Source of the DNA: Streptomyces malaysiensis subsp. samsunensis
Lineage (GTDB): Bacteria > Actinomycetota > Actinomycetes > Streptomycetales > Streptomycetaceae
Assembly (NCBI RefSeq): GCF_024519315.1
Contig: NZ_JANIIC010000033.1
Location: forward strand, 1-64,000
DNA: 64,000 nucleotides
Reading direction: 5' to 3'
In this document: piece after piece, positions 9,230-17,014 of the stretch
Layout of the letters: every line of letters begins with the position of its first letter
How positions within the stretch are numbered: the stretch's first letter is position 1
Translations under genes and position numbers: made by a program
Notes under the pieces: model-generated
Database searches by the model: none
The model's input: the letters and a program-made list of their open reading frames with translations, nothing else
What the model was told of the DNA's origin: nothing

Positions 9230-9483
9230 GAAGACCCGCCCTTCTCACTGTCTGTTCGTCCCGCTGTCACCTTCACGGCCGGGTACCGCATGATCGGTCC
9301 CGGCCGCCGCCCAAGTATCCGTCACCGGTACTCGCCGGGACTTCCGGGGTGGTCAGCGGCCCGGCGCCCGTACGGCTGGAGGACTTGTAACCGGGGACGC
9401 GGCACACGTCAAGGACAAAAGGGCCCGGCGCGGGGTGGAAGCGCGGTGCGGGCGCGGGCCGGCCGCGGGGCTCGGCGCGGGGT

Positions 9484-10251
9484 TCAGGGGCGTACGAGCA
9501 GCTGGAACTCGAAGGCGTAGCGCGAGGCCCGGTAGATGTGCGAGCCGAACTCCACGGCCCGGCCGGTGTCGTCGAAGGTCGTGCGCTCCATGGTCAGCAG
9601 GGGCGCGCCCGCCGGCTCCCCGAGCTGCTTCCCCTCCTCCGCGGTGGCCGCACGGGCGCCGACCGCCTGGCGGGCGCTGTGCAGGGTGATCCCGGCGGCG
9701 CGCATCAGCCGGTAGAGCCCGGTGTCCTCCAGCTCGGCGCTGTCCAGCTTGAGCAGGCCCACGGGGAGGTGGTTGCGCAGATGGGCCATGGGCTCGCCGT
9801 GCGCCAGCCGCAGCCGCTCGATCAGCACCACCTCGGCGCCCTCGGCGATGCCGAGCGCGGCGGCCACCTCGGCGGTCGCGGACTCGGTGGTGTTCCGCAG
9901 CACCCGGGTGGCGGGGCGCTGACCGGCCGCCTCCAGGTCGTCGTAGAGGCTGCTCAGCTCCAGCGGACGCTTGACCTGGCTGTGCACCACCTGGGTGCCC
10001 ACGCCCCGGCGGCGCACCAGCAGCCCCTTGTCGACCAGCGACGAAATGGCCTGCCGGACGGTGGGGCGGGACAGCCCGAGCCGCCCGGCCAGCTCGATCT
10101 CATTGCCCAGCAGGCTCCCGGGCGCCAGCCGCCCCTGCTCGATCGCCGCTTCGAGCTGCTGGGACAGCTGGAAGTACAGCGGGACCGGACTGCTGCGATC
10201 GACGCTGAGCTGGAGCGCCTCCGCCCCGCCCGAAGAGTCTTCTTCCTCCAT
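9484..10251 (-). CDS. GntR-family regulator with UTRA domain
   Basis: The product is 255 residues from ATG 10251 (MEEEDSSGGAEALQLSVDRS). An upstream ATG at 10284 is possible but has no SD. The N-terminal winged HTH shows PLYFQLSQQLEAAIEQGRLA and LGLSRPTVRQAISSLVDKGL. From about residue 100 a HutC-type UTRA ligand domain follows, with GEPMAHLRNHLPVG and ending RASRYAFEFQLLVRP. It most likely senses the sugar or its phosphate and controls the ABC/ROK operon, which lies 254 bp downstream and is read in the same direction. A perfect 12-bp palindrome is centred about 60 bp upstream of the start and is a candidate operator for self-control. Confidence 0.9.
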   Translation of the reverse strand: MEEEDSSGGAEALQLSVDRSSPVPLYFQLSQQLEAAIEQGRLAPGSLLGNEIELAGRLGLSRPTVRQAISSLVDKGLLVRRRGVGTQVVHSQVKRPLELSSLYDDLEAAGQRPATRVLRNTTESATAEVAAALGIAEGAEVVLIERLRLAHGEPMAHLRNHLPVGLLKLDSAELEDTGLYRLMRAAGITLHSARQAVGARAATAEEGKQLGEPAGAPLLTMERTTFDDTGRAVEFGSHIYRASRYAFEFQLLVRP

Positions 10252-10306
10252 AGCCACGGGCCGAGGGTATCCGGATGAGCACATGACGGGAAGTCGTGAA
10301 GTTCTG

Positions 10307-10318
10307 TTGTCCGGACAA
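10307..10318. promoter_or_regulatory. Palindrome upstream of GntR gene, candidate operator
   Basis: TTGTCCGGACAA is a perfect 12-bp palindrome 56-67 bp upstream of the GntR start. GntR proteins bind short dyads of this kind near their own promoters. I saw no second copy in the 254 bp before the binding-protein gene, so control of that operon from this site is unproven. Confidence 0.45.
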
Positions 10319-10403
10319 ACTACGCACAGGCGGCCCCACGGGGCCGACAACGCTGTCAACCGATCACTTGGGCCTACCCGCCCTGCCAGGTGCCCTACAC
10401 GCC

Positions 10404-11042
10404 CTACCAGGTCCGTTCGCGCAGCCGGGCGGCGGACCGGGCCAGCCGTATCGCGCCGGCCACCGGCAGGGTGAGCGCTATCAGCAAGGAGGCCACGAAC
10501 GCGGGGGCGGTGATCCCGTCGAACGCCAGGGAGAGGGCCGCCGCCAGCACCGGCACCGTCACCAGGGGCGACAGGACGAACAGGGTGGCCTGCCGCTTCT
10601 CGCGCCGCGCCCACGGCGCGGACCGCCACAGCCGGACCAGCGCGCCGAGCGCGGCGACCAGCCCCAGCGGTATGCCGACCCCCGGGACCAGGCACAGCGG
10701 CACGGGCAGCACGGCGATGCCGAGCGTCGTCCAGGTGGCGCCGACGTTCTCCGGTTCGGGTGGGATGCTGCCGGACTCCTCGGCCAGCGCGTCCGCCGCG
10801 ATCTCCTCCGGGGTTCCGATCCAGTCGAGCACCCGCCGCACCCGCTCCTCGCCGATCGTGCCGTGGTCCCCAGCGGGTTCCCCGGAGGCGTCCTCGCCGA
10901 GGTCGTCCGCCAGCGCCGCCGCGATCTCCTCGCGCAGATCCTCGAGCAACTCCTCCCGCCACGCGGCGGGCAGCGCCGCGGTCCGCCGCTCGACCGAGGA
11001 CAGAAAGGTCCGCACGAGGGGGTGGCTGAGGGGACTGCTCAT
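10404..11042 (-). CDS. Membrane protein with HAAS-like N-terminal domain
   Basis: The product is 212 residues from ATG 11042, with GGAGAG 6-7 bases upstream. Residues 1-85 are helical and acidic (WREELLEDLREEIAAALADD, RVLDWIGTPEEIAADALAEE), the pattern of HAAS/DUF1700-type domains that precede membrane helices. The C-terminal half has about four hydrophobic segments (TTLGIAVLPVPLCLVPGVGI, LFVLSPLVTVPVLAAALSLA, FVASLLIALTLPVAGAIRLA). Such proteins are often paired with a PadR regulator, and none is adjacent here. The role is unknown. It appears to be a single-gene unit read leftward. Confidence 0.8.
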   Translation of the reverse strand: MSSPLSHPLVRTFLSSVERRTAALPAAWREELLEDLREEIAAALADDLGEDASGEPAGDHGTIGEERVRRVLDWIGTPEEIAADALAEESGSIPPEPENVGATWTTLGIAVLPVPLCLVPGVGIPLGLVAALGALVRLWRSAPWARREKRQATLFVLSPLVTVPVLAAALSLAFDGITAPAFVASLLIALTLPVAGAIRLARSAARLRERTW

Positions 11043-11324
11043 GTCGTCTCTCCGGGTACGAGGAAACGGTCACCGGTCCAGGGCGTTACAACCGGCATCC
11101 GTCAGCGTGTAGCACCCGCACGGGAGCCGCGCCCGGATTCGCGCAAATGCGCATCCCGCTGCGGTCGACAGGCTACGCGGCTCGGCGGAAGTCGGCGGCG
11201 GTTCGGTGGCGCCCCGAAGGGGCGCGGGGCCGCGATCGATATGCGGCTCCGTCGCGCGGGCGCGACCGGCCACGACGGCGCCGCGGACGATCGACGGCAG
11301 GTCAGGGCACGTCCAGCGGAGCGC

Positions 11325-11975
11325 TCAGTAGGCCGGTGTCTCGCCCCCGCCACGGGTCATGGCCCGGTCCAGTTCGGTCCCGGTGAGCCCGGCCGGGAGC
11401 CGGACGGTGTCGGAGCGGGCGCGCAGACCGTCCAGGACGAGTGCGGCGATACGGCGGGCGGCGCGGCCCCAGGCTTCGGGCGGGAGTTGGGCGGGCGCGA
11501 GCATCGCGCCGGTGACCACGAGGTCGGCCGCGGTGGCGTCGGGGCGGATCGAACCGTCGTCCATGCCCCGCTTCAGAACGGCCGCCAGCGACCGGGAGAT
11601 CCGCGGGCCGAGGGGATCGCCTCCGTCCTCCGGTAGAGGGCCGCCGAGCAGCGGCAGGGCGAGATGGCGGCATTCGGCGAGGAGCCGGTCCAGGAAACCG
11701 GCCAGCGCGTCCAGCGGCGGCGCCGCGCTGTCCTCCGCCTCCTGGGCGAGGGCGGCCACGAACGCGTAGGAGCGGTGGGTGACGGCCGCGTACAGCTCCT
11801 CGCGGTCGGCGAAGTTCCGGTACAGCGTGGCGATGCCGACCCCGGCCTCGCGCGCCACCACGTCCAGCGGCACGGCGGGCCCGTCACGGAGCAGAACCCG
11901 CTCGGCCGCGTCGAGGAGGGCAGCGCGGTTGGCGACGGCGTCCGAGCGGCGGCGCACGGGATGGGCGGGACTCAT
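11325..11975 (-). CDS. TetR-family transcriptional regulator
   Basis: The product is 216 residues from ATG 11975. The N-terminal TetR HTH is clear: NRAALLDAAERVLLRDGP, then VPLDVVAREAGVGIATLYRN and FADREELYAAVTHRSY. The C-terminal domain (residues 85-195) is an all-helical ligand and dimer region in the style of SBP2/TetR_C_11-like regulators that sense small hydrophobic compounds, with no recognisable ligand class. The nearest genes on each side face the same way and are not obviously its targets. The upstream 132 bp carries its promoter. I saw no clear dyad there. Confidence 0.9.
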   Translation of the reverse strand: MSPAHPVRRRSDAVANRAALLDAAERVLLRDGPAVPLDVVAREAGVGIATLYRNFADREELYAAVTHRSYAFVAALAQEAEDSAAPPLDALAGFLDRLLAECRHLALPLLGGPLPEDGGDPLGPRISRSLAAVLKRGMDDGSIRPDATAADLVVTGAMLAPAQLPPEAWGRAARRIAALVLDGLRARSDTVRLPAGLTGTELDRAMTRGGGETPAY

Positions 11976-12107
11976 GGGGCCATCTTCCCGCTCCGGGCGC
12001 CGCGGAAGGGCGGCGGACGCGAGAGTCGTACACCGGTGCCGAGATTTTCAGCCGCCGGGCGTCCGCCGCCGCACTGCCCGCTCAGGGCTTCGGCGGCTCC
12101 AACGACT

Positions 12108-13007
12108 TCAGCGCTTCGACCGTTTCATCCGCTTCATCCATTCATCCTCGTACTTCTGGTACGTGCCGTCGTGCGTGGACAGATGGACCCACTGGTCGAC
12201 GTACTCCTTGAACTGCGCGTCGCCGCGCGGCAGGGCGTACGCCTTCTCGGAGAACGAGAACGGCTCGTCGGGGTGGACCGCGCACAGCTCCGGGTGGATG
12301 GCGGACTGGTAGCGGGTCTCGCTGGCGTCCGTCATCATCACATCGGCGCGGCCCTCGATGATCTCGTCGAAGATCGTGGTGTTGTCCGGATGGACGGTGA
12401 GGGTGGCCTGTTCGACATGGGCTCGGGCGAACTGCTCATTGGTGCCGCCCGGGTTGACCACCACCCGTACGCCCGGTTTGTCGATCTCCTCCAGCGTGCG
12501 GTACTTGTCCTTGTCCTCGCAGCGCACGATCGGCGTCTTGCCGTCGGTGAGGTACGGCTCGCTGAAGTACGCCTTACGGGCGCGTTCCAGGGTCACCGAC
12601 ACCCCGCCCATGCCGACGTCGCAGCGCCCGGCGACGAGGTCGTCCACCAAGGTGGCCCAGGTGGTGGGCACGAACGCCGGTTTGGCGTCCAGGCTCTTGG
12701 CGAGATCCCCGGCCATCTTGATGTCGATACCGGTGTAGGCGCCGGACGTGGGGTCGCGATGGCTGAAGGGCCGGTAGTCGCCCGTGGTGCACACCTTCAG
12801 CACCCCGCGCTCGGGCACCCGGTCGAGCAGGGTGCCGCGCTGCTGCCGAGCGCGGTCGGCGGCGGACGCCCGCACCGACTCGGCCTTCGGCTCGGACTTC
12901 GACGTGGGCTTCGAGGTGGGCTTCGCCGTGCCGACGGCCAGTGCCGAACCTGCGGCGGTGACGGCGAGCACGGCGGCGAGGGCGGACAGCGTGACGGTAC
13001 GTCTCAC
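12108..13007 (-). CDS. Secreted PheC-like binding protein / cyclohexadienyl dehydratase homologue
   Basis: The product is 299 residues from GTG 13007, chosen because AGGAGG lies 4 bases upstream. The frame is open to an earlier ATG (13049) with no SD. Residues 1-25 are a signal peptide (VRRTVTLSALAAVLAVTAAG), then a Lys/Ser/Thr linker, then an SBP_bac_3 fold. The run of motifs GDYRPFSHRDPTSGAYTGID, MGGVSVTLERARKAYFSEPY, DGKTPIVRCEDK, VNPGGTNEQFARAH and DNTTIFDEIIEGRADVMMTD follows the pattern of periplasmic cyclohexadienyl (prephenate/arogenate) dehydratase PheC more closely than amino-acid binding proteins. Whether it is an enzyme making phenylpyruvate outside the cell or only a binding protein cannot be settled here. 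No ABC transporter genes are adjacent. Confidence 0.82.
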   Translation of the reverse strand: MRRTVTLSALAAVLAVTAAGSALAVGTAKPTSKPTSKSEPKAESVRASAADRARQQRGTLLDRVPERGVLKVCTTGDYRPFSHRDPTSGAYTGIDIKMAGDLAKSLDAKPAFVPTTWATLVDDLVAGRCDVGMGGVSVTLERARKAYFSEPYLTDGKTPIVRCEDKDKYRTLEEIDKPGVRVVVNPGGTNEQFARAHVEQATLTVHPDNTTIFDEIIEGRADVMMTDASETRYQSAIHPELCAVHPDEPFSFSEKAYALPRGDAQFKEYVDQWVHLSTHDGTYQKYEDEWMKRMKRSKR

Positions 13008-13124
13008 GGCACCTCCTGGGCGCGGGCGGGCGGCCGCTACGAGCCGCATGATCACAGCGCGCTCAGGGTGGCAGAAGTCCCGTCCCACGGGAAGCCGTTG
13101 ACCACCGGCCGGATGCCGCCGTCG

Positions 13125-13211
13125 TTACGGCTCGCGTGTCGGCGTCCTTACAGCTCGCGTGTCGGCGTCCTTACGGCTCGCGTGTCGGCGTCCTTACGGC
13201 TCGCATGTCGC
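13125..13211. repeat. Tandem 23-bp repeat, 3.8 copies
   Basis: The unit reads ttacggctcgcgtgtcggcg plus tcc. Copies begin at 13125, 13148, 13171 and 13194 with one or two base differences, and the last is partial. It lies in the 320-bp gap between the aldolase and the PheC-like gene. There are no spacers, so it is not a CRISPR array. Confidence 0.9.
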
Positions 13212-13233
13212 CGTAAGGCTCGCACGACGCCGC

Positions 13234-13317
13234 CGAAACGGCCTGCGGGCCGCCGGTCGGAACGGCTTGCGGGCCGCCGGTCGGAACGGCTTGCGGGCCG
13301 CCGGTCGGAACGGCTCA
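13234..13317. repeat. Tandem 24-bp repeat, 3.5 copies
   Basis: The unit reads cggaacggcttgcgggccgc plus cggt, with copies at 13234 (two differences), 13258, 13282 and a partial at 13306. It starts 23 bp after the neighbouring 23-bp repeat and ends 10 bp from the aldolase stop. The length is a multiple of three and read leftward gives a PFRPAARK repeat, but no start or SD supports translation. Confidence 0.9.
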
Positions 13318-13327
13318 TGCACCGCCG

Positions 13328-13981
13328 TCAGAACAGCTCCTGGGCCGAGTCCAGCGGTGGCGCCACATCCGCGAGGCGGGCCAGCAGCTCGGCGGCGCGC
13401 TTGCCCACGGTGTCCCGGTCGCCCTCGGACAGCGCCGAGCCCATCCCGCAGGCGACGGCCCCGGCCGCGATCCAGTCCGGGGCCTCGGCCAGGGTCACCC
13501 CGCCGGTGGGGATCACGGCGGCCTGCGGCAGCGCGGCCCGTACATCGCTGACCCATCGGGGCCCGTAGGCGGAGGCGGGGAAGAGCTTCAGGGCGTCCGC
13601 GCCCAGCTCCATCGCGCGCACCGCCTCGGTGGACGTGGCCACGCCGGGGAAGACCGGCAGGCCGTAGCGGTGACCGGTGCGGATGACCTCGGGGTCCAGG
13701 CTCGGTGAGACGAGGAAGCGGGCGCCCGCGTCCACCGCCATCCGGGCCGAGGCGGCATCGAGCACCGTGCCCGCGCCGATCACCGCGTCATCGCCGACCT
13801 CCCGGATCAGGGTGGTGACCGCCTCCAGGGCGAAGGGCGTGGTCAGCGAGATCTCCAGGCTGGTGATACCGGCGGAGAGCAGACTGTCCGCCGTGGCATG
13901 GGCGTGGTCGTAGCTGTCGCTGCGGACGATGGCGAGAACGCGCTGTGCGAGCGCGGCCCGGGTGATCTCCCAGCGGTACAC
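13328..13981 (-). CDS. eda: KDPG/KHG aldolase (2-keto-3-deoxy-6-phosphogluconate aldolase)
   Basis: The product is 217 residues from GTG 13981, with GAGAGGAAAGG upstream. This is a full-length class I KDPG aldolase: RVLAIVRSDSYDHAHATADS, the catalytic Glu43 in SLEISLTTP, GAGTVLDAASARMAVDAGA, and Schiff-base Lys132 in GADALKLFPAS followed by the phosphate loop IPTGGV. It cleaves 2-keto-3-deoxy-6-phosphogluconate to pyruvate and glyceraldehyde 3-phosphate. The KDG kinase gene lies 258 bp upstream in the same direction, so the two form the last steps of a 2-keto-3-deoxygluconate route (hexuronate or Entner-Doudoroff-type breakdown). Confidence 0.93.
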   Translation of the reverse strand: MYRWEITRAALAQRVLAIVRSDSYDHAHATADSLLSAGITSLEISLTTPFALEAVTTLIREVGDDAVIGAGTVLDAASARMAVDAGARFLVSPSLDPEVIRTGHRYGLPVFPGVATSTEAVRAMELGADALKLFPASAYGPRWVSDVRAALPQAAVIPTGGVTLAEAPDWIAAGAVACGMGSALSEGDRDTVGKRAAELLARLADVAPPLDSAQELF

Positions 13982-14039
13982 GGCGGTCGCCGCCTTTCCT
14001 CTCCCAGTGCTGCTGGCGATGCCGCCCCGGCTTGCCTCC

Positions 14040-14225
14040 GGGATATGCGGCGTTGTCGGTGTGCGGTGGACGATGTGCGGTGCTGTGATGCGCTTGGTGG
14101 ATCGGTATCGGGCTGGTCGGTGTTACCGGTGCTGTCCGTGCTGCTCCGTGCTGTGGGTCCTATGTGTGCTGTATGTGTTGTGCGCTGTTGTGCGCGGTGT
14201 CCGCGCTCTCCGGGCGGTCCGTGGC
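14040..14225 (+). repeat. GT-rich low-complexity stretch
   Basis: On the plus strand this gap between KDG kinase and KDPG aldolase is a run of tgtgcggt, gtgctgt and tgtgctgt words with strong G/T skew, unlike any other gap in the window. No gene is supported in it. Leftward mRNA from kinase to aldolase would carry an A/C-rich, largely unstructured leader here. Confidence 0.7.
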
Positions 14226-14239
14226 TACGGCGGGGCGGC

Positions 14240-15208
14240 TCAGCGATATGCCGGATCCCCGCCCTTGGACAGCTCGGCGAGCGCCCGGTCCCGCGCGGCG
14301 GCGGTGGGCAGCCCGTCCGTATCGGTGGCGGCCTGGACGACCAGGGCGGCCACGCACGCCGCCTCGGCGAGCGCCTGGTCCTCGTGCAGCCCGCGCAGAC
14401 GCGCCGACAGATAGCCGGCCGTGAAGCCGTCACCGGCCCCGATCGGGTCGACGACCGGCACCGCATGGGGCAGTTGATCCCAGCTGCCGTCCGCGGTGAG
14501 AACGGTCGAGGAGTGGTCGGCGCGCTTGATCACGACCTCGTCGGCCCCGCCGCGCAGCAGCTCCCGCGCGGCCTCGTCGGCGGGTTGGGCGGTCAGCAGC
14601 TCCAACTCGTCCTCGCCCGCGAGGACGATATCGGCGTCGCGCAGCAACGGGCCCGCCGTCTGGGCCCACTGCGCCGCGCCGCCCAGCTTGTGCCGTACGT
14701 TCGGATCGAAGGAGACCCTGGCCCCGGCCTCCCGGGCCAGCTCCACCAGGCGGCGGCTCGCGGCCGCCGCGGTCGGCGAGAGCATCGGCGTGATCCCGGA
14801 CAGGTGCAGCAGCCGGGTGCCGTGGAGGGCCTCGGGGCGTATCTGCTCGGGCGTCAGCCGGGAGGCGGCCGACCCCATGCGGTAGTACTGCACATCGATG
14901 GCGCGGTACGCGTGGCTGTCCCGCATCAGCAGCCCGGTGGGGGCGTAGTCGTCCACGATCGCGTGGGCGACATCCACACAGTCGGCGCGCAGCTCGCGCA
15001 GCACCGCCTCCCCCGCGGGATCGGCACCGACCCGGCCGAGCCAGCGCACACCATGGCCGAGCCGGGCGAGGCCCACGGCCACATTGGATTCAGCCCCCGC
15101 CACCGACCTGCGGAAATGCATGGCCCGGTCCAGCGGAACTCCGGGTTCGGCGAGCAGGAGGAGCATGGCTTCTCCGCACGTGACCACTTCCGGACCGTTC
15201 GCCACCAT
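14240..15208 (-). CDS. kdgK: PfkB-family 2-keto-3-deoxygluconate kinase
   Basis: The product is 322 residues. The ATG at 15208 (MVANGPEVVTCGEAMLLLLA) sits almost on GGGGAGG, so the GTG one codon later may be the true start. PfkB signature 1 is seen in GAESNVAVGLARLGHGVRWLGRVGAD and signature 2 in VPVVDPIGAGDGFTAGYLSA, where the Asp of GAGD is the catalytic base. The YRAIDVQYYRMGSAASRL region matches KDG kinases. It phosphorylates 2-keto-3-deoxygluconate with ATP, feeding the aldolase encoded downstream. Confidence 0.9.
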   Translation of the reverse strand: MVANGPEVVTCGEAMLLLLAEPGVPLDRAMHFRRSVAGAESNVAVGLARLGHGVRWLGRVGADPAGEAVLRELRADCVDVAHAIVDDYAPTGLLMRDSHAYRAIDVQYYRMGSAASRLTPEQIRPEALHGTRLLHLSGITPMLSPTAAAASRRLVELAREAGARVSFDPNVRHKLGGAAQWAQTAGPLLRDADIVLAGEDELELLTAQPADEAARELLRGGADEVVIKRADHSSTVLTADGSWDQLPHAVPVVDPIGAGDGFTAGYLSARLRGLHEDQALAEAACVAALVVQAATDTDGLPTAAARDRALAELSKGGDPAYR

Positions 15209-15417
15209 GCCTCCCCGCACGTCCGCTGCTACCGAGACGGTATCGGGAAGGAACGACAATGGCCCGCTCGGGGTTCCCGGGCGGTGACCGTTTCGGGGCG
15301 TAGAGCGAGGCGAACGGGCGGGCAACGGGCAGGCGGGCGGGGGCGGAAGGACGAGCGGACCGGCGGACGGATCGGCGGACGGACGGACCGGCTGGGCGGA
15401 CGGGCCGTCACCATGTT

Positions 15418-15449
15418 GCGGCCGCTGCCCCGGTGGGGGCAGCGGCCGC
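15418..15449. terminator. Strong hairpin downstream of RNase gene
   Basis: Perfect 14-bp inverted repeat (gcggccgctgcccc, loop ggtg, ggggcagcggccgc), 34 bp past the RNase stop. There is no T-run, as is usual for Streptomyces hairpin terminators. It separates the RNase unit from the kdgK unit. Confidence 0.8.
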
Positions 15450-15483
15450 AGGGCGGGGGGTGGCGGTCTTCGGTGGGGCCGCG

Positions 15484-15912
15484 TCAGCAGCCGTAGTCGA
15501 CCAGGTCGAACGAGGCGTAGTGGTCGGACGTGTAGTAGTCCTCGTCCGTCTTGTTACCGGTGACGATGCGCTTGGCGCCACGGTCGTCGGAGCCCGGGGT
15601 GATCACGGTGTACTCGTGGTAGTAGCCGGAGGACTGGGACGGCAGGATGCCTTCACGGTTCTGGAAGACGGTGCCGTCCTGGGGGAACGGGTAGGGGCCG
15701 CCCTGCTCGATCAGGTCCAGGGTGTCATGGGCCTGGGACGGCAGGTCCGAGTAGCAGATATCGCCAACGGCCGCGATGACCTGCGACGACGCAACGGTCT
15801 GCGATGCCGACGGGGTGACGGCGGTGGCCGCGGTGGCCGTACCGCCGATGATCAGCGTCGAGACGAGGGCGCCGAGGGCACCGATGCGGGCGATCCGTGG
15901 GGGGATTGTCAT
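15484..15912 (-). CDS. Secreted guanyl-specific ribonuclease, RNase Sa family
   Basis: The product is 142 residues. Residues 1-30 are a signal peptide (MTIPPRIARIGALGALVSTL then IIGGTATA), so the mature enzyme is about 100 residues, the size of RNase Sa. The core follows RNase Sa closely: GDICYSDLPSQAHDTLDLIE, FPQDGTVFQNREGILPSQSS, YYHEYTVITPG, RIVTGNKT and DEDYYTSDHYASFDLVDYGC. Catalytic residues map to Glu100, Arg111 and Arg115, and His131. Cys53 and Cys142 make the conserved disulphide. It cleaves RNA after guanosine outside the cell. No barstar-like inhibitor gene is adjacent, although Streptomyces keeps such inhibitors elsewhere. It appears to be a one-gene unit ending in a strong hairpin. 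Confidence 0.93.
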   Translation of the reverse strand: MTIPPRIARIGALGALVSTLIIGGTATAATAVTPSASQTVASSQVIAAVGDICYSDLPSQAHDTLDLIEQGGPYPFPQDGTVFQNREGILPSQSSGYYHEYTVITPGSDDRGAKRIVTGNKTDEDYYTSDHYASFDLVDYGC

Positions 15913-16023
15913 ACGGATAGCATGACGCGCGTAGACGCTGGTGTGTCAATCCCAAGTCGTCGCCGTTCGCCGGGAGTTCACAAGAACTGCGCGAAGCGTC
16001 AGAAGAGGTAACGGAAGCGTAAC

Positions 16024-16053
16024 CTTTTGCCTCTCGGGCAAAACTTTTGCCTC
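16024..16053. promoter_or_regulatory. Inverted and direct repeats, candidate XRE-cupin operator
   Basis: TTTTGCC (16025-16031) pairs with GGCAAAA (16037-16043), and CTTTTGCCTC is repeated exactly at 16024 and 16044, 20 bp (two helical turns) apart. The element ends 28 bp before the XRE-cupin start and would overlie its promoter. Self-repression by that regulator is the simplest reading. Confidence 0.6.
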
Positions 16054-16081
16054 AGAGGTCAAGGCTGGCTATACCGGAGAT

Positions 16082-16759
16082 ATGAACCCGCTCCCCCACG
16101 GGCCCGCCGAGTGGCCCACGGGCGGACCGGCCGACGGTGACCCCGGCGGACCGTCCGCCGAACTGCCCACTGTCGCTCCCCGCCTGCGTGACCTGCGACG
16201 ACGCAGTGGTCTTACGCTCGAGGCCGCCGCCCTTCGCGTCGGGCTCTCCCCCGCACATCTGTCCCGGCTGGAGACGGGCCGCCGCCAGCCCTCGCTCCCG
16301 ATGCTGCTGACCTTGGCCCGTACCTACGGAACCACGGTATCCGACCTGCTGGGCGAAACGTCCTCGGAGCGGGACCCGGTCGTACGGGCCGACCGCATGG
16401 AGGCTCAGGCGGCGGGCGGCTGGACCTACTGGCAGGCCGGCGGCTCCGGCCGGGCCATGCAGGCGCTGCGGCTGCATGTGCCGGAGCGGTCCGCCGCCCA
16501 GGAGGATCTGGTGCGGGTCCACCCCGGCGAGGAGTGGCTCTACGTCCTGGGGGGCCGGCTGCGGCTGACCCTCGGCGAGACCATCCACGCGCTCTCCCCG
16601 GGCGACGCGGCCCATTTCGACTCCCTCACCCCGCACCGCATCGCCGCCGCCTCACCCGGCGGCGTCGATCTGCTCTTCGTCCACACGCTGCTCCAGAGCG
16701 GCGCGGCCGAGCTGTGCCTCGGCGACGCCCCTCGCCGAGGAAGGCACGGTATGCCATGA
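16082..16759 (+). CDS. XRE-family regulator with C-terminal cupin
   Basis: The product is 225 residues from ATG 16082, with CCGGAG just upstream. Residues 30-95 are an HTH_3 domain (LRRRSGLTLEAAALRVGLSP, AHLSRLETGRRQPSLPMLLT). Residues 120-210 are a small cupin barrel (EDLVRVHPGEEWLYVLGGRL, LSPGDAAHFDSLTPHRIAAA), the layout of PuuR/SutR-like regulators that bind a small metabolite in the cupin. It is translationally coupled (ATGA) to a small membrane protein gene. A dyad plus direct repeat in the promoter is a likely self-control site. Confidence 0.9.
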   Translation: MNPLPHGPAEWPTGGPADGDPGGPSAELPTVAPRLRDLRRRSGLTLEAAALRVGLSPAHLSRLETGRRQPSLPMLLTLARTYGTTVSDLLGETSSERDPVVRADRMEAQAAGGWTYWQAGGSGRAMQALRLHVPERSAAQEDLVRVHPGEEWLYVLGGRLRLTLGETIHALSPGDAAHFDSLTPHRIAAASPGGVDLLFVHTLLQSGAAELCLGDAPRRGRHGMP

Positions 16760-16959
16760 AGGACGCGAACGACATGAGCGCCGCCGACACCCCGACGCAC
16801 GCCCCGACGGACACCCCGACGGCGAACGCCCGGACCGGCCCGCGCGAGGAGGACCGGGCGCCGATGACGTTCACGGTGCGGGTCTTCATCTACCTCGTGG
16901 GCGTCCACTTCATCGCCGGCTTTCTCTTCCTCCTCTTCTACGTGGCGGGCGCGAAGTAG
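16756..16959 (+). CDS. Small single-pass membrane protein
   Basis: The product is 67 residues. The ATG at 16756 overlaps the regulator stop, giving tight coupling. The first 40 residues are polar and Thr/Ala/Pro-rich (PTHAPTDTPTANARTGPREE), then one hydrophobic segment follows (FIYLVGVHFIAGFLFLLFYV) to a short GAK tail. I believe this matches a small Streptomyces family found next to XRE-cupin regulators (possibly DUF6126), but I cannot verify the name. The role is unknown. Confidence 0.75.
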   Translation: MKDANDMSAADTPTHAPTDTPTANARTGPREEDRAPMTFTVRVFIYLVGVHFIAGFLFLLFYVAGAK

Positions 16960-17014
16960 GCGGAGTCCGGCGGGGCGTGGCCCACGGGCCGCTCCTCACC
17001 CCGCGTGGGTCTCG

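Noticed and set aside
13125..13317. Repeats as a CRISPR array
   Set aside because: Repeats are directly adjacent with no unique spacers and no cas genes nearby.
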